A DNA stretch of 64,000 nucleotides from Stappia stellulata DSM 5886 (GCF_000423705.1 NZ_KE384082.1:1-64000); one strand, 5' to 3'; counted from the stretch's first letter, positions 25,294-33,830 are shown. The notes: a model not told the origin generated them from the sequence alone. A program made the numbers and translations.

Positions 25294-26058
25294 TCACTGC
25301 CCTCGGCGCGGCACGGGATCGAACAGGGAAAACAAGGCGAAACCGGCCACGAAGCCCCCGATGTGAGCCTCCCAGGCAACGCTTCCGCTCGCTCCGCCGA
25401 ACGGCGTCGAGATCAGTCCGAACACGAGATTGATCCCGAACCACACGGTCAGGAACATGGCGACGCGCGGATTGGCGAGCGAGTCGATCACGCCCTTGGC
25501 CGGAACCAGATAGGCCGCCGCATCCGCGCGGCGGAAGGTGCCGAGCGGGCCGCCATCCTGAAACACGAACCGCGTGGCCGCCGCCATCTGTCCTGAAATC
25601 GCGGCCGAGGCGCCGATCATCGGGACCTGCTCGCCGAAATGCAGGGCGAGATGCAGGGCCGCGCCGGAGACCGCGCAAAGCGCCGACAGCACGAGAAACC
25701 GCACCGTGCCGAGCCGGCGGGCCACGGCGCTGCCGAACACGGCCATCCACAGCACGTTGACGAAGAGATGGGCCCAGCCGCCATGCAGGAATGCGTAGGT
25801 CAGGAAGGTCCACACATCGGCCCCCGCCCCGCCGGGCAACGCCACGCCGGGAAGGAAGTCTGCCGAATAACGCGCGGGGAGAAACCCGAAGGCGATGATC
25901 AGCTCGAAGGCTGCGTCGCGTGACAGAAACACCGCGCTCACGACATGAACGACGATGAGGATCCCCGCCAGCCAGGTGATAACGGAGGGGAGATTGAAGA
26001 TCGGCTCGGAGGGCGGCGGCCCTTCCGGCGAAGAGCCCCGGACGTCGGGTACGGTCAT
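25294..26058 (-). CDS. Rhomboid-family intramembrane serine protease
   Basis: Integral membrane protein of 254 aa with six predicted helices. It has 'FLHGGWAHLFVN' (92-101, the HGxxH-N element of loop 1/TM2), the nucleophile Ser151 in 'MIGASAAISG', and the catalytic His232 in 'WEAHIGGF'. It should cleave transmembrane segments of other membrane proteins; the substrate is unknown. The ATG at 26056-26058 follows AAGGAAG. It is divergent from the PAS protein gene. Confidence 0.92.
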   Translation of the reverse strand: MTVPDVRGSSPEGPPPSEPIFNLPSVITWLAGILIVVHVVSAVFLSRDAAFELIIAFGFLPARYSADFLPGVALPGGAGADVWTFLTYAFLHGGWAHLFVNVLWMAVFGSAVARRLGTVRFLVLSALCAVSGAALHLALHFGEQVPMIGASAAISGQMAAATRFVFQDGGPLGTFRRADAAAYLVPAKGVIDSLANPRVAMFLTVWFGINLVFGLISTPFGGASGSVAWEAHIGGFVAGFALFSLFDPVPRRGQ

Positions 26059-26470
26059 TGCGGCTTCCTTGTGAAAGGCCGGGCGTCGCCGGCACGGGCC
26101 GATGCATACCGCAACTTGGACCAATCGGGAGACAGTTCAAGTCGCCGCGTGGCGCAGGCAAAAAGAAACCGCCTGGCGTGCCTGGCGGCATGCGAAGCGG
26201 TCTCAAGGATTTCTGCGGGTCTCCGGTGGAGACGCCTGTGCTCGTCACGTCAGCAAAACCAACGAAGCCACCTTCGCGCCCCGCGCTGTCTGCGGCAATC
26301 GAAAGCCTTTGTTAACCTTAACACCAGGTAAACCCAAAAGATCGAATGCGTGGCACACGCCCTGCTTCGCTTCTCCCAGAACGACCGATCGCACCGCCAG
26401 ACGTTCCAAACAGGGACAAAACGGGTGGCGGCGGCGATCAACCGGAACCGAAACGAGGGGCGACGAGACC
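26059..26470. other. 412-bp divergent intergenic region, rhomboid / PAS protein
   Basis: No convincing gene is seen. It holds TTAA half-sites in GTTAACCTTAAC at 26311-26322 with only 2 bp between them, so not a full CtrA site. An AT-richer stretch at 26275-26345 is the probable promoter zone for the PAS protein. Longer open frames here lack ribosome sites. Confidence 0.5.
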
Positions 26471-27112
26471 ATGAAACACCCTGTGACGCAGCGCCTGTAC
26501 GATTATTGGGACGCCTTGCGCGACGGACGGCCGGCCCCGGACCGCAGCGAGATCGAACCGGGTAGCATTCGCAGCATCCTGGGCGACACCTTCATCCTGG
26601 AACTGGTCGACCCCCAAACCTATCGCTTCCGCCTCGCCGGCACGCGCCTTTGCGCCCTGCACTGCCGCGAGCTGAAGAACCGCAATATCCTGCGCGGCTG
26701 GTCGGAAGAAGACCATGAAGCGCTGGCGACGTTGCTTGCGGCAATCACCGAAGACGCGGCCGCGGCCGTGGTCGGGCTGAGCGGCTTCACCGAACGCGGT
26801 CAGAGCGTCGACATGGAAATGGTCCTGCTGCCGCTGCACATTCCCGGCGAAGGCTGCAATCGTGTTCTCGGTGCCTGTGTCGCTTTGGAACAGCCCTATT
26901 GGGCCGGCATGCATCCGATCCTGTCCCAGACCGTCAAGAGCGTCCGGCTGATCTGGCCCGACGAGCGCCCGGCCTTTCTGTCGACCAACACCGCCCGCGC
27001 GACCAGCACCGTTCCCAATATCGGACAAACCCCCGGGTTTGTGCCGGCGTCGATTGCCAACGGCGGGCGTCAGGTACAGCATTTGATGGTCATCGACGGC
27101 GGAAAGAGCTGA
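26471..27112 (+). CDS. PAS-domain protein of the alphaproteobacterial PF07310 type
   Basis: Cytosolic protein of 213 aa. It begins 'HPVTQRLYDYWDALRDGRPA', followed by 'RSILGDTFILELVDPQTYRF' and 'LAGTRLCALHCRELKNRN', the typical order in these PAS-like proteins. No kinase or output domain is attached. The start at 26471 is supported by GAGGGGCGACGAG upstream. It is followed 115 bp later by a tandem PilZ protein on the same strand, so the two may act together in c-di-GMP or stress signalling. Confidence 0.83.
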   Translation: MKHPVTQRLYDYWDALRDGRPAPDRSEIEPGSIRSILGDTFILELVDPQTYRFRLAGTRLCALHCRELKNRNILRGWSEEDHEALATLLAAITEDAAAAVVGLSGFTERGQSVDMEMVLLPLHIPGEGCNRVLGACVALEQPYWAGMHPILSQTVKSVRLIWPDERPAFLSTNTARATSTVPNIGQTPGFVPASIANGGRQVQHLMVIDGGKS

Positions 27113-27227
27113 CACGCACATCTTCGCCACACTCACTTACCGTCTATTAACCGTCCTTGCCTATTTTCGGGATGCAGCGTAAGCGCGGCACGTCCTGCCG
27201 CTGCGCTCCAGGGAAGGTCGACGACGG

Positions 27228-27848
27228 ATGGCGCAGGCCACGGCACTAACTTATCAGACGTCGGAAGCCGCCAAACGGCTCGACCGGCGCCGGCATAGCC
27301 GTGTGGGCGTCAATCTTCTCGGCCGCTTCATGCTCGAGGATCGTCAGGAATACCCCTGTCAGGTTGTCGACATGTCTCCCGGCGGGGCGGCCCTCATCGC
27401 CCCGGTCAGCGCCCGTGTCGGCGAACGGGTCATCGCCTACCTCGACCATATCGGACGCGTCGAGGGTGAGGTGGTCCGCGAGATCGAGGGCGGCTTCGCG
27501 ATCCGCCTGAATGCCACCGCCCGCAAGCGCGACAAGCTTGCAAACGTGCTTACCTGGCTCGCGAACCGCGATATTCTCAACCTGCCGGAAGACCGCAGGC
27601 ACGAGCGCTTCACACCCAAGAATCCGGTCACCAAGATCGTTCTTCCGGACGGACGCTCCTACAAGTGCCGGATCGTCGATGTGTCGCTGTCGGGCGCCTC
27701 GCTGAAAACCGACGTGCGGCCGGAACTGGGAATTTCCATCGACATCGGCAAGATGCGGGCACGGATCGTGCGCCACACCGAGGATGGAATCGCGGTCGAA
27801 TTCGCACACATCCAGAACCGCGACCTTCTTGAACGTCATATTTCCTGA
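27228..27848 (+). CDS. Tandem PilZ-domain protein, probable c-di-GMP receptor
   Basis: Protein of 206 aa with two PilZ modules. Each has an Arg-rich N-terminal motif and a D-x-S-x-x-G strand: 'RRRHSRVGVN' with 'DMSPGGAAL', and 'EDRRHERFTP' with 'DVSLSGASL'. These are c-di-GMP ligands in the family, so both sites look competent, although the RxxxR spacing varies slightly. The target process may be motility, adhesion or envelope polysaccharide. It has no membrane segment. Confidence 0.9.
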   Translation: MAQATALTYQTSEAAKRLDRRRHSRVGVNLLGRFMLEDRQEYPCQVVDMSPGGAALIAPVSARVGERVIAYLDHIGRVEGEVVREIEGGFAIRLNATARKRDKLANVLTWLANRDILNLPEDRRHERFTPKNPVTKIVLPDGRSYKCRIVDVSLSGASLKTDVRPELGISIDIGKMRARIVRHTEDGIAVEFAHIQNRDLLERHIS

Positions 27849-28386
27849 CGCTCGAACGGCTGCCCGCCACTTTCTCGCATTTTTTTCAAAAAAAATGTCC
27901 CGGTCAGGGGGCCGTCTGAAAGCGGACCGCATGGCCTTCGGCGCCTGTCACACCCCGTCCTCGGCGCTGTCCCCGCGCGGCTTTGTCGCCGGCGCACCAA
28001 CCCTCCATCGTTCCTGACCCCACCCGGGAACGGACGCGCGCGCCTCGGCAGGGACCGACGTCCCATCGAACGCGCCGCGAAGAGTCGCCACAAAAACTCT
28101 ATACAAATCAGAATCTTGCAAGATCTCTCGGCAGTCGCCCCGGCGCTCCGCGGCCCTGCGTGCCCGCACAGACCGGTCGCAATCGCCCCCCGCTTTCCCT
28201 GAACACATTGGCGTCGGTGCAAGATGCCAGGATCGCGACCGCTAAAATTTGAATCAAAATAGAGTTCAATTTGACTATTATTATCTTATAATTCAAATAG
28301 ACTTTGATTTTAATGTATATGTTGTTTTTATTCTGAAATCAAACCGCTGAATGCATGGTCTATCCAACCTTGGGGAAGGGATAGAC
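27849..28386. other. 538-bp intergenic region with AT-rich leader
   Basis: No gene is convincing. Notable parts are a near-perfect A/T palindrome at 27878-27897 and a markedly AT-rich block at 28235-28345 just before the LapG-like peptidase gene. The block holds imperfect inverted repeats of the AATCAAA...TTTGATT type. A ribosome site GGGGAAGGGA precedes the ATG at 28387. The block probably carries the promoter and operators for that gene. Confidence 0.5.
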
Positions 28387-29004
28387 ATGACATTCAAAAG
28401 CAAAGCAATCGCATTTTCTTTCGCCTGCCTTCTCGGCGCTGCCTCATCGGCGGCGAATGCGGAGACGCAGACCGGCCGCTTCATGGACGTCGACGGCGCG
28501 ACACGCGCTCCGGCCGGACATGTCGGATTTTGCAGCGAAAACCCCGGCGAATGCGGCGGGGCGAACCGCGACGCCGTCGTTGTCAAGCTGAACCGGGAGC
28601 GGTGGAACGAACTGATCGCCGTCAACGACGAGGTCAACCGTCAGATACGCCCCGTCACGGACATCGAGCTGTTCGGCGTGGAGGAATACTGGACGTTTCC
28701 CAGCGGCGGGGCGGGCGATTGCGAGGAATACGTTCTTGAAAAGCAGCGTGTGCTGCAAAACCGCGGCTGGCCGCGCAGTGCGCTGCTTATCACGGTGGTC
28801 AAGGACACCGACAACGCCGGGCATGCGGTTCTCACCGTGCGCACGGATCAGGGAGACGTCATTCTCGACAATCAGATCGAGGCGGTGTTGCCCTGGTATT
28901 CGTCTCCCTACCGTTTCGTGAAACGGCAATCCACCGGGCATCCGGCCAAATGGGCCGCGATCAGCGACCAGCGGGTCAGCACCGTCGCAAGCCTAACCAA
29001 CTGA
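28387..29004 (+). CDS. Transglutaminase-like (LapG/BTLCP-type) cysteine peptidase
   Basis: Periplasmic cysteine peptidase of 205 aa. A signal peptide covers ~1-25. The catalytic triad is readable as C112 in 'GAGDCEEYVLEK', H146 in 'NAGHAVLTVR' and D161 in 'VILDNQIE'. The bacterial transglutaminase-like family includes LapG, which releases surface adhesins under c-di-GMP control through LapD. No adhesin or LapD gene is adjacent, but a tandem PilZ gene lies upstream. It ends at a strong terminator. Confidence 0.9.
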   Translation: MTFKSKAIAFSFACLLGAASSAANAETQTGRFMDVDGATRAPAGHVGFCSENPGECGGANRDAVVVKLNRERWNELIAVNDEVNRQIRPVTDIELFGVEEYWTFPSGGAGDCEEYVLEKQRVLQNRGWPRSALLITVVKDTDNAGHAVLTVRTDQGDVILDNQIEAVLPWYSSPYRFVKRQSTGHPAKWAAISDQRVSTVASLTN

Positions 29005-29071
29005 CGCACCATACGCGCCCAACTTTGGCAATCCGGCGTACCCCCTCCCCACACCCAGTGTCGGGTTGCCG

Positions 29072-29100
29072 GGCCGGTCCTTCGGGACCGGCCTTTTTTT
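29072..29100 (+). terminator. Strong rho-independent terminator
   Basis: A 9-bp stem GGCCGGTCC/GGACCGGCC with a TTCG tetraloop (29081-29084), followed by seven T at 29094-29100. It ends the LapG-like peptidase transcript and abuts the convergent carbonic anhydrase gene. Confidence 0.9.
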
Positions 29101-29633
29101 TATTCCGGCAGCCGGGTCAGCCCGGCGAGAAACCGCTGCCAGTTGCGGACGTAATTGTCAGCCGACGCCGTGATCCCTTGCGCCGCCGCCTCGTCCAGTT
29201 GTCGCACGACACGCCCCGGCATTCCCACCACGAGCGAATTGTCGGGGATCTCCTTGCCCTCCGCGATCAGGGCATTCGCGCCGACGATGCAGTTTCGTCC
29301 GATCCTTGCACCGTTCAGCACGGTCGCGCCCATGCCCACAAGGCTGTTGTCGCCGATCGTGCAGCCATGAAGGATGGCCTTGTGGCCGATGGTGCAATTG
29401 CGTCCGATATCGAGCGGAAACCCCATATCCGTGTGGAGGACGCACCCGTCCTGGACATTGGTTCCCTCGCCCAGGGTGATCGTCTCGTTGTCGCCGCGCA
29501 GGACGGCGCCGAACCACACGCTGGCGTGGCGTTTCAACACCACGCTGCCGATCACCGACGCACAGGGCGCGATCCAGAACTGTCCGGCATCCGGCAGGCC
29601 CGGGATGCCGTCGTCGAGCTGATAAATGGCCAT
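29100..29633 (-). CDS. Gamma-class carbonic anhydrase-like protein
   Basis: Left-handed beta-helix protein of 177 aa. Hexapeptide repeats run through residues ~20-150, with the likely metal-ligand histidines in 'GCVLHTDMG', '[11 protein letters not shown]'. This is the YrdA/CaiE-like gamma-CA group, whose members either hydrate CO2 or act as inactive homologues. The ATG at 29631-29633 lies 49 bp downstream of a small membrane protein gene on the same strand. Confidence 0.9.
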   Translation of the reverse strand: MAIYQLDDGIPGLPDAGQFWIAPCASVIGSVVLKRHASVWFGAVLRGDNETITLGEGTNVQDGCVLHTDMGFPLDIGRNCTIGHKAILHGCTIGDNSLVGMGATVLNGARIGRNCIVGANALIAEGKEIPDNSLVVGMPGRVVRQLDEAAAQGITASADNYVRNWQRFLAGLTRLPE

Positions 29634-29682
29634 GTCGACCTCCCGCTCGGGAAATGATGAAACGTCCGGCGGCCGCAGGGGC

Positions 29683-30000
29683 CTACAACAGGATGGTAAA
29701 GGCGATCTGCAACACGAACACCCCCGAGCACAACGACCACATGCCGGCGATCGTCGACGAGGCGACCAGCCAGCCGAGCGGGCGCTGCTCGACCTTGCGG
29801 CCGCGAATCGCATTGCGCATGATGATGAACGGACCTGCGAAGACACACAAAAGGCAGGAGAAGACCCCCTTCACCCAGGTCTCGACGGAAATCGCGAATT
29901 TCAGCGGCTCACCGGTCAGGAGCTGATAGAAACTGCCGAGAATCCCGGCCACCACAAACCCCGCGCAGCCGATATAGGCAGCCAGTGCCAAGTCAGTCAT
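29683..30000 (-). CDS. Small conserved-looking membrane protein, unknown function
   Basis: Protein of 105 aa with three predicted transmembrane helices (~4-28, ~43-62, ~73-103) and a basic loop '[13 protein letters not shown]' between the second and third. I do not recognise a named family. A full CtrA-type site lies immediately upstream of its ATG, and the gamma carbonic anhydrase follows closely, so the two may be one cell-cycle-controlled unit. Confidence 0.72.
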   Translation of the reverse strand: MTDLALAAYIGCAGFVVAGILGSFYQLLTGEPLKFAISVETWVKGVFSCLLCVFAGPFIIMRNAIRGRKVEQRPLGWLVASSTIAGMWSLCSGVFVLQIAFTILL

Positions 30001-30007
30001 TCGCCCG

Positions 30008-30022
30008 TTAACCTCCCGTTAA
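30008..30022 (-). promoter_or_regulatory. CtrA-type site TTAA-N7-TTAA
   Basis: TTAA at 30008-30011 and 30019-30022 with exactly seven bases between, only 8 bp before the ATG of the small membrane protein gene. A near-match (TTAA-N7-GTAA) lies at 30096-30110 toward the divergent gene. A site this close to the start would normally repress rather than activate. Confidence 0.5.
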
Positions 30023-30227
30023 CCTAATCTCACCGAACCTTAAACAGAAACGTCGCTTTCGTTCCAGCAATTCGCGTGCCGTTTGTCGTGGCGCATTAAC
30101 AGACCGGTAACCATAAAATGGGGCACACTCGGCGGCACGATCCGCGTCAGGACGGGACAGGCGTCCCCCGACGGGACACGCCCGGCCCGATTTCGGCCGG
30201 TGCGGCGCCACTGCGCGGAGTTCGCGC

Positions 30228-30935
30228 ATGATGCCGATAACCCTGCCCAACGGAACCGGGATGCGGGCGCGCCATTTCACGCCGATGGTGGTGGCGCTGG
30301 CCCTGGTCGGCACGGCGCTTGTGGCGCACACCGTCGGAAAGTGGATGTCTTACACAAGCCAGCCGAGCAGCTGGACGCAAAGCCGGGAGCGCGTTCCGGT
30401 CGACATTGGCGACATCCGCCAGGCCATTCCCGCCAACATGATGCGCCACTCCGCCGAGCGCGCCGCCGGCGGAGCGGTCGACACGCTGCATCTGGCGGTG
30501 CTGTGGCCATCGCTTGAAGGATATACCCAGACAAACGCGCGGGACTTCGCCGATACGGGCGACCGCTCGCCCGTGATCTCGCTGGCGCTGCGCGCGGATA
30601 CGGGCGCGCTCGATACCAATGAGCGCTTCACGCAGGTGTGGATGTCGCTGGCATCGGCCGACGCCTTCCCGGGGCCGGAAGGGCTCGCGCTGCTTCCCCT
30701 TGCCGGGGACGGACTGGCGGGCACGGATTTCGTGGCCCACAGGAACGATGGCGGAAAACTGTTCGCCGCGCGCTGCTTCACGCCGCGCGACCAGGCGCTG
30801 GCGGCGAATTGCGAGCGCACGATCCGCATCGGGACCGGTCTGCTGGCGACCTACCGCTTTCGCCAGACGCATCTTGCGGACTGGCGGCGCATGGACGCCG
30901 CGATTGCCTCGCTGGTCGCCTCTTTCGCGCCGTAG
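30228..30935 (+). CDS. Membrane-anchored periplasmic protein, unknown function
   Basis: Protein of 235 aa. One N-terminal hydrophobic segment (~18-36, 'MVVALALVGTALVAHTVG') anchors a periplasmic domain of ~190 residues containing 'TLHLAVLWPSLEGYT' and a C-terminal 'TYRFRQTHLADWRRMDAAI'. Two Cys (in 'AARCFTPRD' and 'AANCERT') could form a disulfide. GGAG lies 8 bp before the ATG. I do not recognise the family. Confidence 0.72.
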   Translation: MMPITLPNGTGMRARHFTPMVVALALVGTALVAHTVGKWMSYTSQPSSWTQSRERVPVDIGDIRQAIPANMMRHSAERAAGGAVDTLHLAVLWPSLEGYTQTNARDFADTGDRSPVISLALRADTGALDTNERFTQVWMSLASADAFPGPEGLALLPLAGDGLAGTDFVAHRNDGGKLFAARCFTPRDQALAANCERTIRIGTGLLATYRFRQTHLADWRRMDAAIASLVASFAP

Positions 30936-31033
30936 CCGGCGCGCCGCGGACGGCGGCACCGGACCTGCCGGACGCGGAGCAAGGGCGCGTCTTGCGCGCC
31001 TCCCCCGCTCCAGCCGTCCGTCGTTCGGGTCTT

Positions 31034-31249
31034 CTAGCCTTCCACGATATCGAATTCGAGGATGGACATCTGGAAGCTCCAGCTCAGGTCGTCATCGTCG
31101 TCGTCGCGGTACAGGACGCCGATGAACTCGTCGGCGATATAGACTTCCGCGGAATCGTCCTTGTTGGGCCTCGCCCGCACGGCAAGCTTGGGAAGTTCGA
31201 ATTTCTTCTGCAGATAGTCCTCGAGCTTGCGGATTTCGTCAGGCTTCAC
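31034..31249 (-). CDS. DUF3126 family protein
   Basis: Short protein of 71 aa beginning 'MKPDEIRKLEDYLQKKFELP', with a six-Asp run in 'LYRDDDDDDLSWSF' and ending 'MSILEFDIVEG'. This matches DUF3126, a small alphaproteobacterial family found next to cysE in many rhizobia. Its function is unknown. It lies downstream of cysE on the same strand, 249 bp away. Confidence 0.92.
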   Translation of the reverse strand: MKPDEIRKLEDYLQKKFELPKLAVRARPNKDDSAEVYIADEFIGVLYRDDDDDDLSWSFQMSILEFDIVEG

Positions 31250-31330
31250 GGAAGCGCTCCTTTAAGCGGACCGCCGCGTCACGCGGCGGTTCAGGGGGTG
31301 TCGTCGGGTCGCGATGCAATGAACGCCGGC

Positions 31331-31351
31331 AAACGTCAAGGCCTGACGTTT
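31331..31351. repeat. Perfect inverted repeat between cysE and DUF3126 gene
   Basis: AAACGTCA at 31331-31338, AGGCC centre, TGACGTTT at 31344-31351. It sits 82 bp upstream of the DUF3126 ATG. With no T-run on either strand it looks more like an operator or RNA stem than a terminator. Confidence 0.4.
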
Positions 31352-31498
31352 CGGCAAATCATGGCAGACCGACCCGCTCCGAAGCGCGCAAGCCTACACA
31401 TTCGCGGCCCCGAACCAAGACCAAACCCCGGCTTTCCCCAACCCCTCCCCGCATTCCGGGGCGCGACAGGGCGACGTTGGATGCGCGAAAGCCGCCCC

Positions 31499-32341
31499 TC
31501 ACCCGTCGGTGGCGGCGCCCGCCTCCGATACGATGAGCTGGTCCATCGTGCGCGACGGCTCGCTGCAGCCGGCCTCGCCGACGACCCGCGCCGGCACGCC
31601 GGCGACCGTGGAGTTGGCCGGAACGTCGCTCAGGACCACCGAGCCTGACGCGACCTTGGAGCAATGGCCGATCTCGATATTGCCGAGCACCTTGGCACCG
31701 GCCCCGATCAGCACGCCGTGGCGGATCTTGGGATGACGGTCGCCCTCTTCCTTGCCCGTGCCGCCGAGCGTCACATTCTGCAGGATCGAGACATTGTCCT
31801 CGATTTGCGCCGTCGCCCCGATGACGATGCCGGTGGCATGGTCCATGAACACGCCATTGCCGACGGGCACGGCCGGGTGGATGTCGACCTGGAAGATCTC
31901 GGAATTGCGGCTTTGCAGATAGAGCGCGAAATCCTTGCGCCCGCGCCGCCACAGCCAGTTCGCCAGCCGGTGTGTCTGGAGCGCGTGAAACCCCTTGAAG
32001 TAGAGCAGCGGCTCCAGGAAACGCGTGCAGGCCGGATCGCGATCGTAGACCGCAACGAGGTCGACGCGGAACGTGTCGCCAAGCGCGGAGCTGTCGGCGA
32101 GCGCCTCCAGATAGGTCTGGCGGATCAGCGAGGGCGACACCACGACATGACCGAGCCGGTCGGCGAGACGGTGCACCACGGCCTCTTCGAGGCGGTCGTG
32201 ATTGAGGACCGTTTCATAGGCGAAGGAGGCGAGCGCCGGCTCGCAGCGCACCATCGCCTCCGCCTCCTCGCGCAGTCTCTCCCACACGGGATCGTGGCGC
32301 GGCAGGCCCGCCGCTTCGGATACTTGCTGGGATTGCGGCAT
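31499..32341 (-). CDS. cysE: Serine O-acetyltransferase
   Basis: Makes O-acetylserine from serine and acetyl-CoA, first step of cysteine synthesis. It is 280 aa. An N-terminal helical domain (~10-140) contains 'DPVWERLREEAEAMV' and 'YFKGFHALQTHRLANWLW'. The hexapeptide beta-helix carries the catalytic region 'GVFMDHATGIVIGATAQIED' and ends 'GVPARVVGEAG'. It is divergent from the enoyl-CoA hydratase gene. Confidence 0.95.
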   Translation of the reverse strand: MPQSQQVSEAAGLPRHDPVWERLREEAEAMVRCEPALASFAYETVLNHDRLEEAVVHRLADRLGHVVVSPSLIRQTYLEALADSSALGDTFRVDLVAVYDRDPACTRFLEPLLYFKGFHALQTHRLANWLWRRGRKDFALYLQSRNSEIFQVDIHPAVPVGNGVFMDHATGIVIGATAQIEDNVSILQNVTLGGTGKEEGDRHPKIRHGVLIGAGAKVLGNIEIGHCSKVASGSVVLSDVPANSTVAGVPARVVGEAGCSEPSRTMDQLIVSEAGAATDG

Positions 32342-32570
32342 GTCCGCCTCCTGTGCTGGTGCGGTTTCGCCACCGGCCCGGCCGGCAAGCGCGCACGCAT
32401 GCAGTCTTCACTTGTCGAAATCATATAGTGATTGCGCGGGGGATGGCCATAGCCAAGCAACCGCCTCGCGATTTCTGGCGAGATCGCCGCACGCAGGCCC
32501 GCGCGGATCATTGGACATTCCCGCAGGGCCCTGTCAAAACGCGCTGGAACGAGGGGGAGATCTGATCGGC

Positions 32571-33401
32571 ATGACGGATGACAGCACGATGCAGGCAACC
32601 GACCACGGCGCTTCGGACGCCGCGCGCATCGAAACCTTCGTCGACGGCGCGGTCGGCTGGCTGAGCGTCCACAACCCGGCCCGGCGCAATGCCGTCACGC
32701 TGGAAATGTGGCGCGCGCTTCCCGGCGCCGTTGCCGCCCTTGCCGCGACGCCGGGCCTGCGTTGCGTGGTCCTGCGCGGCGCCGGAGACGCGACCTTCGT
32801 CGCCGGGGCGGATATTTCCGAGTTCGCAACACTGCGCAAGGACGCCCGCTCCGCGCAGGCCTACGAGGCGAGCAATGTCGCCGCCTTCGATGCGCTGCGC
32901 GACTGCCCCTTGCCGACGGTTGCCATGGTGCGCGGCTTTTGTCTTGGCGGCGGGCTCGGCCTGGCTGCGGCCTGCGACCTGCGCATTGCCGACGAGACGG
33001 CGCAATTCGGCATCCCCGCGGCCCGTCTGGGCATTGCCTATCCGCCGTCGGCCATCGCCGATATCGTGCGCCTCGTCGGGCCGTCGTGCGCCAAGACGAT
33101 GTTCTTCACAGCCCGGCGGCTCGACGCTGCGCAGGCCCGCGAGGCGGGACTGGTGGACATGCTCGTCCCGCCCGCCGACCTCGATACCGCGACCCGCGAC
33201 CTTGCCGGCACGGTCGCCCTCGGCGCCCCGCTGACGCTCGCCGCCGCGAAGGCCGCAATCGACGCCGTGGCCGGCGGAATGTCCCCGCAGGATCTTGCGG
33301 CCTGCGAGCAGCTCGCCAATGCCTGTTTCGACAGCGCCGATTTCGCCGAAGGCCGCAGCGCCTTTCTGGAAAAGCGCACGCCGAATTTCACCGGAAACTG
33401 A
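32571..33401 (+). CDS. Enoyl-CoA hydratase/isomerase family protein
   Basis: Crotonase-fold enzyme of 276 aa. The oxyanion hole segments are 'FVAGADISEFATL' and 'VRGFCLGGGLGLAAACDLRI'. The first of the two catalytic Glu found in true hydratases falls at 'GGGLGLA', where Gly/Leu replace it, so another crotonase reaction is likely. The start at 32571 has GAGGGGGAG ~12 bp upstream. Confidence 0.85.
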   Translation: MTDDSTMQATDHGASDAARIETFVDGAVGWLSVHNPARRNAVTLEMWRALPGAVAALAATPGLRCVVLRGAGDATFVAGADISEFATLRKDARSAQAYEASNVAAFDALRDCPLPTVAMVRGFCLGGGLGLAAACDLRIADETAQFGIPAARLGIAYPPSAIADIVRLVGPSCAKTMFFTARRLDAAQAREAGLVDMLVPPADLDTATRDLAGTVALGAPLTLAAAKAAIDAVAGGMSPQDLAACEQLANACFDSADFAEGRSAFLEKRTPNFTGN

Positions 33402-33613
33402 CGGCCGGCTGCAGACTCACTTTGTTAACCGATTCCGCGCAGCCTCATGGATGCGCCGGGGACCGAGCCGGCATGCGACCACCCGGGTTGACGTGCCCGT
33501 GCAGGACTGATTCCTTGCCCGTGGCTTGAGGGATGATTCTCTTTTCGAGGGGCTTCACGCGATGGATGAAGCAGACCCTCCAGCACGAAACCCCGCAAGG
33601 CGACTTACTGTGC

Positions 33614-33641
33614 AAAAACAGGAAGATATCAGATCTTCCTG
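33614..33641 (-). terminator. Rho-independent terminator, minus strand
   Basis: Perfect 9-bp stem CAGGAAGAT/ATCTTCCTG (33619-33641) with a 5-nt loop; on the minus strand it is followed by TTTTT (33618-33614). It could end the hydrolase operon, whose last stop codon is at 33831, or a short transcript begun nearer the CtrA-type site. Confidence 0.75.
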
Positions 33642-33672
33642 AAGCGATGACTCATAGTCTTATAGCTCTGAA

Positions 33673-33687
33673 TTAACATTCGCTTAA
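33673..33687. promoter_or_regulatory. CtrA-type site TTAA-N7-TTAA in a convergent gap
   Basis: TTAA at 33673-33676 and 33684-33687, seven bases apart, with GACTC (GANTC) 20 bp away. No annotated gene starts here, so the site is either chance or marks an unannotated transcript. Confidence 0.4.
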
Positions 33688-33830
33688 CCATACAATTCAT
33701 TGTTTTTACAAAACGAATTAAAAAAGACACCGACAGACCCCTCCCCCACGACGACAGGCGTCGCGGCGACGTATCCACAGCCGGAGCGGTTCGGGGGATA
33801 GCGGGGACAAGACTGGCGGCAAGACGCCGG

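Larger units (their letters stand above)
33402..33830. other. 429-bp convergent intergenic region with hidden regulatory signals
   Basis: No protein gene is convincing. The region lies between two convergent genes and so should be quiet, yet it contains a minus-strand terminator (33614-33641), a full CtrA-type site (33673-33687), GANTC sites at 33431-33435 and 33649-33653, and an AT-rich stretch 33650-33727. A short RNA is possible. Confidence 0.45.

Noticed and set aside
26311-26322. GTTAACCTTAAC as a CtrA site before the PAS gene
   Set aside because: Only two bases separate the TTAA elements.
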